Positions 8,224 to 15,965 of a stretch of DNA of 60,683 nt are shown here, piece by piece; positions within the stretch are counted from its first letter, which is position 1, and each line of letters begins with the position of its first letter. Position numbers and translations under genes: made by a program. Under the pieces are notes generated by a model, which had not been told where the DNA came from, did not search any database, and saw nothing but the letters and a program-made list of their open reading frames with translations. The stretch lies in NCBI GenBank assembly GCA_030525985.1, contig JAUNDR010000006.1, forward strand, positions 1-60,683. Reading direction: 5' to 3'. This DNA comes from Slackia sp. GTDB taxonomy: Bacteria; Actinomycetota; Coriobacteriia; Coriobacteriales; Eggerthellaceae.

Positions 8224-9672
8224 ATGGCAGAAACGAATGGGAAGAGAATGATTCTTTCACCTGAAAATCGTGAACGATGGGGGCTTCATTACTTAGGCAT
8301 CAGCTTGATTCTGGCGTGGTATTACTGCCTTTGGTTTACGCCGAACTTCTTCGCTTCGACTTCCATCACCGATACGAACGTGACGTTTTCCTGGCTCGCC
8401 ACGCTTCTTCTGACGGGAGTTGCATTTCTTGCCACCCCGTTCTTCACCAAGAAGCTCCGTTTCTGGGAGCATCCCGGAATCACCGTCGGCTTCGCCGTGG
8501 CAACAAGCATCGCCACGGTCGCCTTCGGAAGCGTCGCCCAGGCAGTAGCCACACCGCTTTTCTCTCTGTTCGCATTCCCTATCCTTTTCGGTATCGGCAA
8601 TGCCGTAATATGGGTGGCTTGGGGCGAATTCCACGCACGTCGCAGATCGACGTTTTCGCTCGGAAAATTCGTCCTGGTATTCGGCGTCACGATTTTCGCG
8701 ACAGTCGCCATCGCGGCACTTCTACCCCACTACGTCACCAATGTATTCGTCGCATCGATGCCGCTGGCAAGCGCCTTCGTCTACGTCAGGGAAAACCGCG
8801 AACTCGGAGATTCCGAGCTGCCCGTGCTTCTGCCGAAGGCGACGCGCGCCAAGGCGTTTCGCGCAACCGTCATCATTTCGCTCGCCATTTCCATCACCTG
8901 CATGGCCTGCTACTTCAATATCGCCATCATCCCCACTGAAGACCTTCTCCCCGACGGACTTTCGTACACGGTGGGCATCATGTTCGCGGCGCTTGTCTGC
9001 TTTGCAACGGCCTTAGTCCAAAAAATGACCGGCAAAGCCGCTTCGTATCGCATCCTGCCGTGGTTCATCGTGGCCTGCATCGTGGGACTCGCGTTGTTCG
9101 TGAACGGCGATCGCCTTTTCTTTAACGCGTCATTCGTCATCACGGTCATGCTCGCGGGCGTCATGGAGGTATTCCTCGTCGCCTATTTCGGTGCTCTTTC
9201 GGTCAAAGGACACCTTTCCGCCGTATTCGCGTTCGCCATATCGAGCGCCGTGGTACGCTTGGGATTTTTCGTAGGAGATGCTCTTGCCGTAGCTTACGAA
9301 CACAACGAGTTCCTCTACGAGGGATTCACGCGCGAAACGTCTCTTCTGTTCATCTGCTTGCTCGCAGCCATGATCATCGCCCTGCTACGTCAAGAGCATG
9401 CCATCCTCCAACTCACTAAGGCCCCCATCGGCCCGTCGGAAATCGAACAGGTCTGCGATGCGGCGATCGAAGAATTCGCGCTTTCGAAGCGTGAAGGAGA
9501 GGTGCTCAAATACATCGCCCGCGGATACACGGTGGATAATATCTCGAAAAAGCTCGTCATCTCCCCCTACACCACGCAAACGCACGTGCGCCATATCTAT
9601 TCGAAGATGCACGTCCACAAGCGCAGCGAGCTGCTCGACTACATCAATATGCATCGCGGCGAAAACGAGTAG
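8224..9672 (+). CDS. Membrane-embedded LuxR-family transcriptional regulator
   Basis: 482 residues. The first about 400 are a string of about twelve hydrophobic segments without known catalytic motifs; the last about 64 form a LuxR/GerE helix-turn-helix (LSKREGEVLKYIARGYT, then ISPYTTQTHVRHIYSKM). There is no receiver or LuxI-type sensor domain, so sensing probably occurs in or at the membrane. This architecture is common in Eggerthellaceae beside catabolic operons. Divergent from the transporter-caiABC operon, it is the best candidate for the operon's substrate-responsive regulator. The start ATG follows AAAGGGGACACCGGC. A strong terminator follows. Confidence 0.88.
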   Translation: MAETNGKRMILSPENRERWGLHYLGISLILAWYYCLWFTPNFFASTSITDTNVTFSWLATLLLTGVAFLATPFFTKKLRFWEHPGITVGFAVATSIATVAFGSVAQAVATPLFSLFAFPILFGIGNAVIWVAWGEFHARRRSTFSLGKFVLVFGVTIFATVAIAALLPHYVTNVFVASMPLASAFVYVRENRELGDSELPVLLPKATRAKAFRATVIISLAISITCMACYFNIAIIPTEDLLPDGLSYTVGIMFAALVCFATALVQKMTGKAASYRILPWFIVACIVGLALFVNGDRLFFNASFVITVMLAGVMEVFLVAYFGALSVKGHLSAVFAFAISSAVVRLGFFVGDALAVAYEHNEFLYEGFTRETSLLFICLLAAMIIALLRQEHAILQLTKAPIGPSEIEQVCDAAIEEFALSKREGEVLKYIARGYTVDNISKKLVISPYTTQTHVRHIYSKMHVHKRSELLDYINMHRGENE

Positions 9673-9681
9673 TCGCTTGTC

Positions 9682-9722
9682 AATGCGAGAAGGGAGCGCT
9701 CGATGCGCTCCCTTCTCGCATT
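9682..9722 (+). terminator. Terminator hairpin after the LuxR gene
   Basis: A perfect 18-bp inverted repeat (9682-9699 and 9705-9722) with a TCGAT loop, 10 nt after the stop codon. The following ATTCG has few T residues, but the stem is unusually long. Confidence 0.75.
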
Positions 9723-10034
9723 CGATTCGTCGCCCCTCCCCCATCGCACGAAGAATCGGGTACGCCATGGCAGGCGCTGTCAAACTCGCCAAAATCGGTA
9801 TCGTTTTGAGCTTGGTTGCCCTTATCGCCAATTCGCTTACGGCGCCGAAGGGTCTGTGCCGGGCGAGCTGGGCCGCAAAGGCAGCATGAGCGCTCGCGTC
9901 GGGATTCAAGGCATCCCCTCATTGAAAAGCGCAGACGGATCGGCTTCGGCCCACATAAGCAAAACGGCGGCGACCACGAAAGGTCGCCGCCGTTTCTCGT
10001 ATCGCACAAGGCGCTCGCGCAAACGAATCGAATC
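9723..10034. other. Intergenic stretch with no convincing gene
   Basis: The 312 bp lie between two convergent units. A 40-codon frame at 9767-9889 starts MAGAVKLAKIGIVLSLVALI and could be a single-pass peptide, but it has no ribosome site and no recognised relative. The right end holds the fixX terminator hairpin. I see nothing else. Confidence 0.4.
9962..9995 (-). terminator. Terminator of the fixABCX operon
   Basis: AAACGGCGGCGACC (9962-9975) and GGTCGCCGCCGTTT (9982-9995) form a perfect 14-bp stem with a 6-nt loop. On the minus strand it ends in TTTT. It lies 40 nt after the fixX stop. Confidence 0.8.
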
Positions 10035-10340
10035 CTAGCCGAAGCGGTATTCGACGCCCATCATGGGCTGGGGATTCTCCCACTTCTCGACGATCGTGTC
10101 GCCGCAGGCGATGCGACAGGTGCCGCATTCCAGACAGCCGGCGTAGTCGAAGGACTGCTTGCCCTCCTCGTCGCGCTTGTACAGCGCGGCCGGGCACACG
10201 CGGATGAGCTTGTCGAACTCGGCAGGGTCGCACGCCTCGGCGCCGCCCTTGAGCTCGATGTGCGCGTTGCTCTCGTCGACCTCGTATTTGTTCAGCGACA
10301 GGTACTCGTCGACGTTCACCGTGAATTTGATATCGCTCAT
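10035..10340 (-). CDS. fixX: Ferredoxin-like protein FixX
   Basis: 101 residues, the FixX size. The cluster ligands are in CLECGTCRIACG (Cys69, 72, 75, 79), with the family's VCPAALY (Cys49) upstream. FixX passes electrons between FixC and the quinone pool or other acceptors. Its ATG overlaps the fixC stop as ATGA, so the two are translationally coupled. It is the last gene of the operon, followed by a terminator. Confidence 0.92.
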   Translation of the reverse strand: MSDIKFTVNVDEYLSLNKYEVDESNAHIELKGGAEACDPAEFDKLIRVCPAALYKRDEEGKQSFDYAGCLECGTCRIACGDTIVEKWENPQPMMGVEYRFG

Positions 10341-11629
10341 AGTGCCTTCATCGCTCCTCGGACGTCTTTCAGCAGATTCATGACGCCGAGCTTCTTCACG
10401 ATCGGCATCATGGACTTCTTCATCGGCTGCACGGGGCTGCCGTCGACCACGAACATCGTGTTCATCATGTCGCGGACCATCTCGGGATAGCCTTCGAACA
10501 TGCGGTCGAAGTTCTCCATGAACGCGGGGACGTTCTTGAACTGGCGCAGGTCCTTCATGACGAAGGATTCCTCGAGTGCGTCGACGTAGCGCTGCAGGCC
10601 GGCCTTGGAGGTGTCGCCCGCATCGAGCGCCTCGGCGGCGGCGATGCCGGCCATCTGGCCCGCGGCGACGGCGTAGTCCATGCCGCGCACCGTGTAGCCG
10701 AGGTTGATGCACATGGTGGCGTTGTCGCCCGCGATCATCACGCCGTCGGCGATCAGATCGGGCATCGTGGTGATGCCGCCTTCGGGAACCATGTGGCCGG
10801 AATGCTCGACCAGCTTGGCGCCCTTGAGCACGGGGGCCACCTCGGGGCGGTTCTTCAGGTCTTCCAGCATCTGGTACACCGTCGTCTTGCCGTGGTTCAT
10901 CGTGGCCTCGATGCCCGCGACGATGCCCAGCGAGATGGAATCCTTATTGGTGTAGATGATGCCGCCGCCGAACGTGCCGTGCGTGGCGTCGCCGGCGAAC
11001 AGCCATGCGGTGCCCTCGCCCGGGTTGCACTGGAAGCGCTTCTCGATCTCTTCGGCGGGCAGCTCGTAGACCTGCTTGATGCCGACGGCCATCTGCGAGG
11101 CAGAGGGGCGCTTCGCGCCGACGGCCTGCTCGACCAGAAGCGAGTTCGCGCCGTCGCAGAGCACCACCACGTCGGCGGTGATCTCGTCTTCGCCCGCGAA
11201 GATGCCCACGACCTTGCCGGACTCGTCTTTCACCAGCTTTTCGACGGCGATGCCGTAGATGTACTCGGCGCCGGCGTTCTCGGCCTGCTCGGCCAGCCAC
11301 TGGTCGAAGGGCCCGCGCAGCACCGTGTAGGACTCCTTGCCGTCCTCGAGCAGTGCGTCGGATGCGAAATCGATGGTGAAATTCGAGTCGGGGGCCATCA
11401 GCGAGATGCGCTCGTGGGAGACCTTGCGCTCGAAGGGAATCTCGTCGAAGTTGTCGGGGAATACGGCCCGCAGGCAATGCCCGTAGATGCGGCCGCCCGT
11501 CATGTTCTTCGCGCCGGCGAAATTGCCGCGCTCGACCACGAGGACCGACTTGCCCGCGCGGGCGAGCTCGTAAGCGGCGACAGATCCGGCGCAGCCGGAA
11601 CCGACGACGATCGCGTCGAAGTCTGCCAT
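10337..11629 (-). CDS. fixC: FAD-dependent oxidoreductase FixC (ETF:quinone oxidoreductase type)
   Basis: 430 residues. It begins with the FAD-binding loop VGSGCAGSVAA (GxGxxG) and RGNFAGAKNMTGGRIY, typical of FixC, and has a second FAD motif, GVMIAGDNATMCINLGYT, near residue 300. FixC takes electrons from the FixAB flavoprotein and, with FixX, joins them to the membrane quinone pool. The ATG at 11629 follows AAAGGATAGGTCA; I prefer it to the codon 7 residues upstream. Similarity to E. coli FixC extends to the C-terminal DGS...MMPIVKKLGVMNLLKD segment. Confidence 0.92.
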   Translation of the reverse strand: MADFDAIVVGSGCAGSVAAYELARAGKSVLVVERGNFAGAKNMTGGRIYGHCLRAVFPDNFDEIPFERKVSHERISLMAPDSNFTIDFASDALLEDGKESYTVLRGPFDQWLAEQAENAGAEYIYGIAVEKLVKDESGKVVGIFAGEDEITADVVVLCDGANSLLVEQAVGAKRPSASQMAVGIKQVYELPAEEIEKRFQCNPGEGTAWLFAGDATHGTFGGGIIYTNKDSISLGIVAGIEATMNHGKTTVYQMLEDLKNRPEVAPVLKGAKLVEHSGHMVPEGGITTMPDLIADGVMIAGDNATMCINLGYTVRGMDYAVAAGQMAGIAAAEALDAGDTSKAGLQRYVDALEESFVMKDLRQFKNVPAFMENFDRMFEGYPEMVRDMMNTMFVVDGSPVQPMKKSMMPIVKKLGVMNLLKDVRGAMKAL

Positions 11630-11714
11630 TGACCTATCCTTTCTGTGCATGGTTGCCGAAAAGCCGGCGCAAGCCCGAATGCCTGCGCCGGCCGATGGAG
11701 CGGGATGCGCTGCC

Positions 11715-12602
11715 CTACAGGGCGGCGATCAGCGCGGGGAGGACGGTGTTGATATCGCCCACCAGACCGTAGTCGCACTGCTTGAACACGGGGGCGTTCT
11801 TGTCCTTGTTGATGGCGAACAGGGTGGTCGCGCGGTTGCAGCCCACCATGTGCTGCATCTGGCCGGAAATGCCGGCCGCGATGTAGACCTTCGGGGCGAG
11901 CATGAGACCGGAAACGCCGATGTAGACCTCGGTGGGAAGCCAGTCGACGCCCTCGGTCAGAGGACGGGAGCAGCCGAGACCTGCGCCCAGCTTCTCGCAG
12001 AGGTCCTCGGCCATCTTGAGGTCCTCCTTGGCGCCGAAGCCGCGGCCCGCGCCCACGACCACGTCGGCCTTGAACAGGTCGACGCCGCTCTTCTCGATGG
12101 CCTTGGAGGAGACGAGCTTGACCGCCTTGGCCGGAGCGACCCACGCCAGCTCCTCGACCGCGTTGGCACCCGCAGCCTGGGCGTCGGCGAACACGCCCGC
12201 ACCCACGGTGTAGATGGCCACGCCCGCGGCCTTCTGCTTCTTCTGGCCCACGCCGCCGAAGTACATGTTGGTGGCGACGTCGCCCTCGAAGGCGATGACG
12301 TCGGTGATGGCGGAGGCGCCCGCATGGGCGGCCAGCTTGCCGGCGACGACCTTCATGTGCTTGGTCGGCTCGACCAGCACGACCTCGGGCTTCTCGGCGT
12401 CAAAGGCGGCGATCACGGTATCGGCCGCGTCGTCGATGACGGAGCCTTCGGGAACGGCGATATGGAGGACCTTGTCGGCCACGGCCTCGGGAACCTGCAC
12501 GTCGGCGAAGGCGACCAGGACGACCTCGTCGGCCATGGTGCGCGCGCCCGCGCAAAGCTCTGCGATGGCGTCGGTACGCTCGGCGAGAACGAATGCTTTC
12601 AT
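11715..12602 (-). CDS. fixB: Electron transfer flavoprotein alpha subunit FixB
   Basis: 295 residues. The C-terminal FAD-binding half has GAGRGFGAKEDLKMAEDL, AAGISGQMQHMVG and AINKDKNAPVFKQCDYG, which bind FAD in EtfA/FixB proteins. It forms a heterodimer with FixA and passes electrons to or from acyl-CoA reductases. The ATG at 12602 follows AAGGTGGATTGTAAG; an ATG four codons upstream is inside that site. Spacing to fixA is 19 nt, so it is in the same operon. Confidence 0.93.
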   Translation of the reverse strand: MKAFVLAERTDAIAELCAGARTMADEVVLVAFADVQVPEAVADKVLHIAVPEGSVIDDAADTVIAAFDAEKPEVVLVEPTKHMKVVAGKLAAHAGASAITDVIAFEGDVATNMYFGGVGQKKQKAAGVAIYTVGAGVFADAQAAGANAVEELAWVAPAKAVKLVSSKAIEKSGVDLFKADVVVGAGRGFGAKEDLKMAEDLCEKLGAGLGCSRPLTEGVDWLPTEVYIGVSGLMLAPKVYIAAGISGQMQHMVGCNRATTLFAINKDKNAPVFKQCDYGLVGDINTVLPALIAAL

Positions 12603-12621
12603 CTTACAATCCACCTTTCCC

Positions 12622-13380
12622 TTACAGCGCGGCCTTGATGGCGGCGGCGAACTTCTCGATGGCGCCGTCCTCAGAGGCGTCGATGATCTCGAGCTTGCGG
12701 TCGGCCTGCTCGGGGGCCTTGCAGTCGACGACCTCGACGGCGCTGGCGTATGCGCCCTCGGCGCCGGCGACGTTCATCGGCTTCTTGCCCGCGGCGAGGA
12801 TGTCCTTCATGCCCGGGATGCGGGGAAGGGCAATGTCGGGGGTGACGGACACGACGGCGGGAAGCGGGACCTCGACGGTCTCGACGACGTCCTCGAGGGT
12901 GCGCTCGACGGTCACGAAGCCGTCGCCCGCCTCGATCTTGGTGGCGCCGTTGACGACCGGCAGGCCCAGCTTGGCGGCGAGCTGCACGTCGACCTGCTGC
13001 GCGTAGTTGTCGGCGGAGCCGTCGCCGCACAGGATCAAATCGTAATCGCCGACCTTGGCGATCAGCTCGGAAAGGGCGGCCGCGGTGGCATGGGCGTCCA
13101 TGTCGGCGCAGGCGTCGTCGGCGGTCATGAACAGCTCGTCCATGCCGCGGGCGAGAATGCCCTTCTTGAGCTTGGAGTCGTCGATCTTCGCGTCGCCCAC
13201 GGTGACGCCCACGACGGAAGAGCCCTCGTTGGCGGCGGCCAGCTGGGCCGCTGCCTCCACGGCGTTCAAATCGTAAGTGGAGACGATTTTGTGGGCCTTG
13301 GAGAAATCGAGGCTGCCGTCGCCGGACACCTGGATGTCCTGATCGTCAGGGACGACCTTGAAAGAAACAACGATTTTCAT
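12622..13380 (-). CDS. fixA: Electron transfer flavoprotein beta subunit FixA
   Basis: 252 residues from the ATG at 13380, behind GAGAAAGGAAAGGTACAGG. FixA/EtfB signatures: KVVPDDQDIQV, DGSLDFSKA, YDLNAVEAA, LILCGDGSADNYAQQV and PRIPGMKDILAAGKKP. The DGSLDFSKA and CGDGS.D.YAQQV stretches are those I recall from E. coli FixA, the partner of the carnitine reductase CaiA. This supports a shared electron route with the caiABC-like operon 5 kb away. Its 273-nt upstream region carries two inverted repeats. Confidence 0.93.
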   Translation of the reverse strand: MKIVVSFKVVPDDQDIQVSGDGSLDFSKAHKIVSTYDLNAVEAAAQLAAANEGSSVVGVTVGDAKIDDSKLKKGILARGMDELFMTADDACADMDAHATAAALSELIAKVGDYDLILCGDGSADNYAQQVDVQLAAKLGLPVVNGATKIEAGDGFVTVERTLEDVVETVEVPLPAVVSVTPDIALPRIPGMKDILAAGKKPMNVAGAEGAYASAVEVVDCKAPEQADRKLEIIDASEDGAIEKFAAAIKAAL

Positions 13381-13406
13381 CCTGTACCTTTCCTTTCTCA
13401 TTTCTT

Positions 13407-13429
13407 CAAAATCAAACCTATTGATTTTG
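13407..13429. promoter_or_regulatory. Inverted repeat upstream of fixA (CAAAATCAA-N5-TTGATTTTG)
   Basis: A perfect 9-bp inverted repeat (13407-13415 and 13421-13429), 27-49 bp upstream of the fixA start codon. The halves are in the opposite order to an FNR site (TTGAT-N4-ATCAA), so FNR is not implied. It could be an operator, or an mRNA stem in the leader between the dehydrogenase and fixA. Confidence 0.4.
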
Positions 13430-13446
13430 GTTCAGCATGTTTCATG

Positions 13447-13489
13447 CCGCCATCGGGCCGTCGACGATGCGTCAACGTCTCGATGGCGG
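13447..13489 (-). repeat. Inverted repeat CCGCCATCG...CGATGGCGG
   Basis: Nine-bp arms at 13447-13455 and 13481-13489 with a 25-nt loop, in the spacer between the dehydrogenase and fixA. It has no U-tract. It may be a stabilising or attenuating structure in a shared transcript. Confidence 0.35.
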
Positions 13490-13653
13490 TTTCGAAATCG
13501 AACGCGGCCATTATGCGCCGCAACGAAAGCGCCTTTCATCCCGCAAACACCGTGAAACACCGTTTACTCAATTTCATGCGATGGCGCAAAAGCGCCGCGA
13601 CGTGGTGTTTTGCAAGAATGGCTCCAAAGCGGTCATGCGCTAAAAGCACGATG

Positions 13654-14808
13654 TTAGTCGGCGTACTTCTTGGCAACCTGACGGCCTGCGATGTAGGCCA
13701 TGACCTCATGCGTGCCGCCGCCGAACATATTGCCGCGCAAATCGGCCCAAATACGACCCACGCGCACTTCCGTGGTGTATCCCAATCCGCCATAGATCGC
13801 CAGAGCCTGGTCGGCCACCTTGAAGCACTCGGAGCATCCATAACGCTTGAGCATGGCGGAATCAAGCTGAACGGATTCGCCGTTATCGAGCTTCCAGAGG
13901 GTCCTATAGAGCATATTGCGCGTATTCTGGACGGCGATTTCCATGTCAGCGAGCTTTTCCTGAATAGAGGGGAGCTTGGATATCGGCTTGCCGAATGCGA
14001 TGCGCTGGTTGGCATACTTCGCAGCGTCTTCAAGGGCCGCCTGGGCAAGGCCGACCTGCTCGGCAACGATGAAAGCACGCTCCACTTCGAAGTTCTTCAT
14101 AAGCATCATGAAGCCCTCGCCCGGCTTCCCCATGCGATCGGCTTCGGTAACCACGACATCGTCGAGGTACACCTCGCAAAACGGAATGCACTGCTGCCCG
14201 ATTTTATGAAGCGGGGCGGTAGAAACGCCGGGGGTGTCCATCTTGATATACCACAGGCTCATTGCGCCGTTTTCACGCGAAGGATCTTCGTCTTTTGCCA
14301 CCACGATGGTGTAAGGAAGAACCTCGCCCATGGTGACCCAGGTCTTCTGACCGCTCAGTCGATACGTGCCGTCGGCCTGCTTTTTCGCCACACACGTCAT
14401 CGAACGATTGTCGGAACCGGCGCCGGGTTCGGAAATGGACAGAGAGGCGATCGGCCAGCCGGTTTCCATATAGTGGTCGACGGCGTCTCGCTTCTGCTGG
14501 TCGGTGCCGAATTCCATGATGTCGAACATGGACAGCGAATTCTGATACAGGATATGCATGCAGCCGCTGCGACGATACAGCTCTTCAATCATCAGGCCGA
14601 GGGTCACTTTATCGGTAGGAATGCCGCCGAATTCCTCGGGAATGCCCATCAAGCCGAAGCCGGCGTCGCGATACGCTTCGGCAATCTCTTGCGGCATGCT
14701 GTGGGTCTCGTACATATTTTTGATAACGTCTTCGGTGAAATAACGATCGCAGAATTCACGCACGCTTTCGAGCAGAAGCTCTTGCTCGTCGGTCAAGGCG
14801 AAATCCAT
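13654..14808 (-). CDS. Acyl-CoA dehydrogenase family protein, CaiA-like
   Basis: 384 residues; ATG 14808 behind AAGGAGGACGAA. Acyl-CoA dehydrogenase fold with SISEPGAGSDNRSM (flavin site), GQKTWVTMGE, RIAFGKPISK and IYGGLGYTTEVRVGRIWADLR. The usual catalytic Glu (EGT) is Gly364 in FGGGTHEV. A search of other positions for a base (as in isovaleryl-CoA dehydrogenase) would need a structure. It is the first gene of a unit with fixABCX and divergent from a TetR gene, so it is probably an Etf-linked enoyl-CoA reductase. It is paralogous to the caiA product, but the middle differs (HILYQNSLSMFDIM), suggesting another acyl group. I cannot name the substrate. Confidence 0.85.
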   Translation of the reverse strand: MDFALTDEQELLLESVREFCDRYFTEDVIKNMYETHSMPQEIAEAYRDAGFGLMGIPEEFGGIPTDKVTLGLMIEELYRRSGCMHILYQNSLSMFDIMEFGTDQQKRDAVDHYMETGWPIASLSISEPGAGSDNRSMTCVAKKQADGTYRLSGQKTWVTMGEVLPYTIVVAKDEDPSRENGAMSLWYIKMDTPGVSTAPLHKIGQQCIPFCEVYLDDVVVTEADRMGKPGEGFMMLMKNFEVERAFIVAEQVGLAQAALEDAAKYANQRIAFGKPISKLPSIQEKLADMEIAVQNTRNMLYRTLWKLDNGESVQLDSAMLKRYGCSECFKVADQALAIYGGLGYTTEVRVGRIWADLRGNMFGGGTHEVMAYIAGRQVAKKYAD

Positions 14809-14911
14809 TTCGTCCTCCTTATAGTTCTCATGTCTGTGGAAAAACAAACCGTTCTTCCCTTCGTTACCAAAACAATACGACACCGATAAAATCCCATGGA
14901 TGGTCATTTTT

Positions 14912-14924
14912 GCAATTTTGTTGC
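14912..14924. promoter_or_regulatory. Candidate TetR operator 1 (GCAA-N5-TTGC)
   Basis: GCAATTTTGTTGC. On the minus strand it reads AGCAACAAAATTGC and shares AGCAACA with site 2, some 40 bp away. Paired, related palindromes in a divergent TetR region are a common operator arrangement. Confidence 0.4.
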
Positions 14925-14950
14925 TAAATAAGTCTTTCATGCCTACATAT

Positions 14951-14966
14951 AGCAAACTCTGTTGCT
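14951..14966. promoter_or_regulatory. Candidate TetR operator 2 (AGCAA-N6-TTGCT)
   Basis: AGCAAACTCTGTTGCT is a 5-bp inverted repeat with 6-nt spacing. On the minus strand it lies between a TTGAAG and a TGCTAT that could be the dehydrogenase promoter elements, so bound repressor would block that promoter. Confidence 0.4.
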
Positions 14967-15025
14967 TTAAGCTTCAACGTATAAATTCCTATCGGTGTTT
15001 TCTTCGCCCTACCGTGCAATCAAAC

Positions 15026-15054
15026 CCGACAAATTCCCGAAAATGACGCATAAT
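15026..15054 (+). promoter_or_regulatory. Candidate promoter of the TetR gene
   Basis: CCGACA (15026-15031), 17-bp spacer, CATAAT (15049-15054). The spacing is ideal and the -10 is near consensus. Confidence 0.5.
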
Positions 15055-15167
15055 GAATATGCTTAGTAAGCAGAATGATGACTCACCCCTTCCCCATACA
15101 CGCACGACGCTGCGTCATGGGTACCGCGGTTCCGCATCGGAAAACACCCCGTCGAAAGGAGCGGACA

Positions 15168-15821
15168 ATGGGCTCTGCCGATACCATGAAACTCATAGGG
15201 GATGCGTTCGTCGAACTCGCCGCACATCGACCTGTCGAGAAGATTTCCGTTTCCGACGTAGTAAGCGCATCAGGAAAGAATCGCAAAACGTTCTATTACC
15301 ACTTCGAAGACAAAAGCCATCTCATACGATGGATTTTCCGCGACGATATGGCTCGCACCCTCCGAGGGCAATTCGAGGAAAACCAGCTCGTCTACGAGTC
15401 TGAAACAGAAGGATCGATGCCCGATTTGCCCTATTACACGTTCAAAAAAACAGGCATTCGCTCTCTCGACGGATCGCAATTCGTATGCGCCCTTGCAACA
15501 ACTCTGCAAGAGAAGCGCGGCTATTACGCCAAAGTTCTCCGATCGAATGCGCCCGACAGTTTGCGCGCCTACCTGATAGCCCTCTATACCCCCGCCCTCG
15601 AACACGATATCGATTTCATTTTGAGCAATCGCTCGCTCAATAAAGAAGCCGTTCGTTTCCTTGCGCGGTTCTATGCAGGCGGCCTTGTGACTTATCTAGC
15701 CGATCGGCTGGCAGACCCAAGCATCCACGACATCCTCTCCGGCATAGGTCCGTTCGACAACATCATCCACGATTCGATCGAACACGAAATCAAAGAACAG
15801 CAATTCAGGCGGGTTTTTTAA
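15168..15821 (+). CDS. TetR/AcrR-family transcriptional regulator
   Basis: 217 residues from the ATG at 15168, behind AAAGGAGCGGACA; a longer frame upstream lacks a ribosome site and would add a basic, non-conserved head. The N-terminus is a TetR helix-turn-helix, with ISVSDVVSASGKNRKTFYYHFEDK matching the recognition helix consensus (VxxGVSxxTxYxHFxxK). The C-terminal ligand/dimer domain is divergent, as is normal. It is divergent from the dehydrogenase-fixABCX unit and is its likely regulator, perhaps sensing an acyl-CoA. Confidence 0.88.
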   Translation: MGSADTMKLIGDAFVELAAHRPVEKISVSDVVSASGKNRKTFYYHFEDKSHLIRWIFRDDMARTLRGQFEENQLVYESETEGSMPDLPYYTFKKTGIRSLDGSQFVCALATTLQEKRGYYAKVLRSNAPDSLRAYLIALYTPALEHDIDFILSNRSLNKEAVRFLARFYAGGLVTYLADRLADPSIHDILSGIGPFDNIIHDSIEHEIKEQQFRRVF

Positions 15822-15833
15822 CCTGGCGCAACG

Positions 15834-15873
15834 AAAAAGGGGAGGTCGCCCGTTCGGGCGACCTCCCCTTTTT
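15834..15873. terminator. Bidirectional terminator between tetR and the hydrogenase operon
   Basis: AAAAAGGGGAGGTCGCCCG (15834-15852) pairs perfectly with 15855-15873. The A-run at one end and T-run at the other allow termination on both strands, serving the convergent tetR and hydA genes. Confidence 0.85.
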
Positions 15874-15965
15874 CTGCAGCGAATACGCCGCTCAGGTACT
15901 CCGCGGATGAAGCATCGGATGCAAGCTCCTGCGCATCGGACAACGACCGAGCACCCTCGATTGCG

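Larger units (their letters stand above)
14809..15167. other. Divergent control region, dehydrogenase/TetR
   Basis: 359 bp without a gene. It is clearly A+T-richer than its surroundings. It holds two GCAA...TTGC palindromes, a TetR-side promoter and a 9-bp inverted pair ACACCGATA (14880-14888) / TATCGGTGT (14990-14998) that brackets both palindromes. Confidence 0.6.

Noticed and set aside
9767..9889. 40-codon hydrophobic frame between luxR and fixX
   Set aside because: No ribosome site and no known relative; mentioned only in the intergenic entry.
13407..13429. Possible FNR box upstream of fixA
   Set aside because: The half-sites are in the wrong order (ATCAA...TTGAT instead of TTGAT...ATCAA), so I list it only as an inverted repeat.
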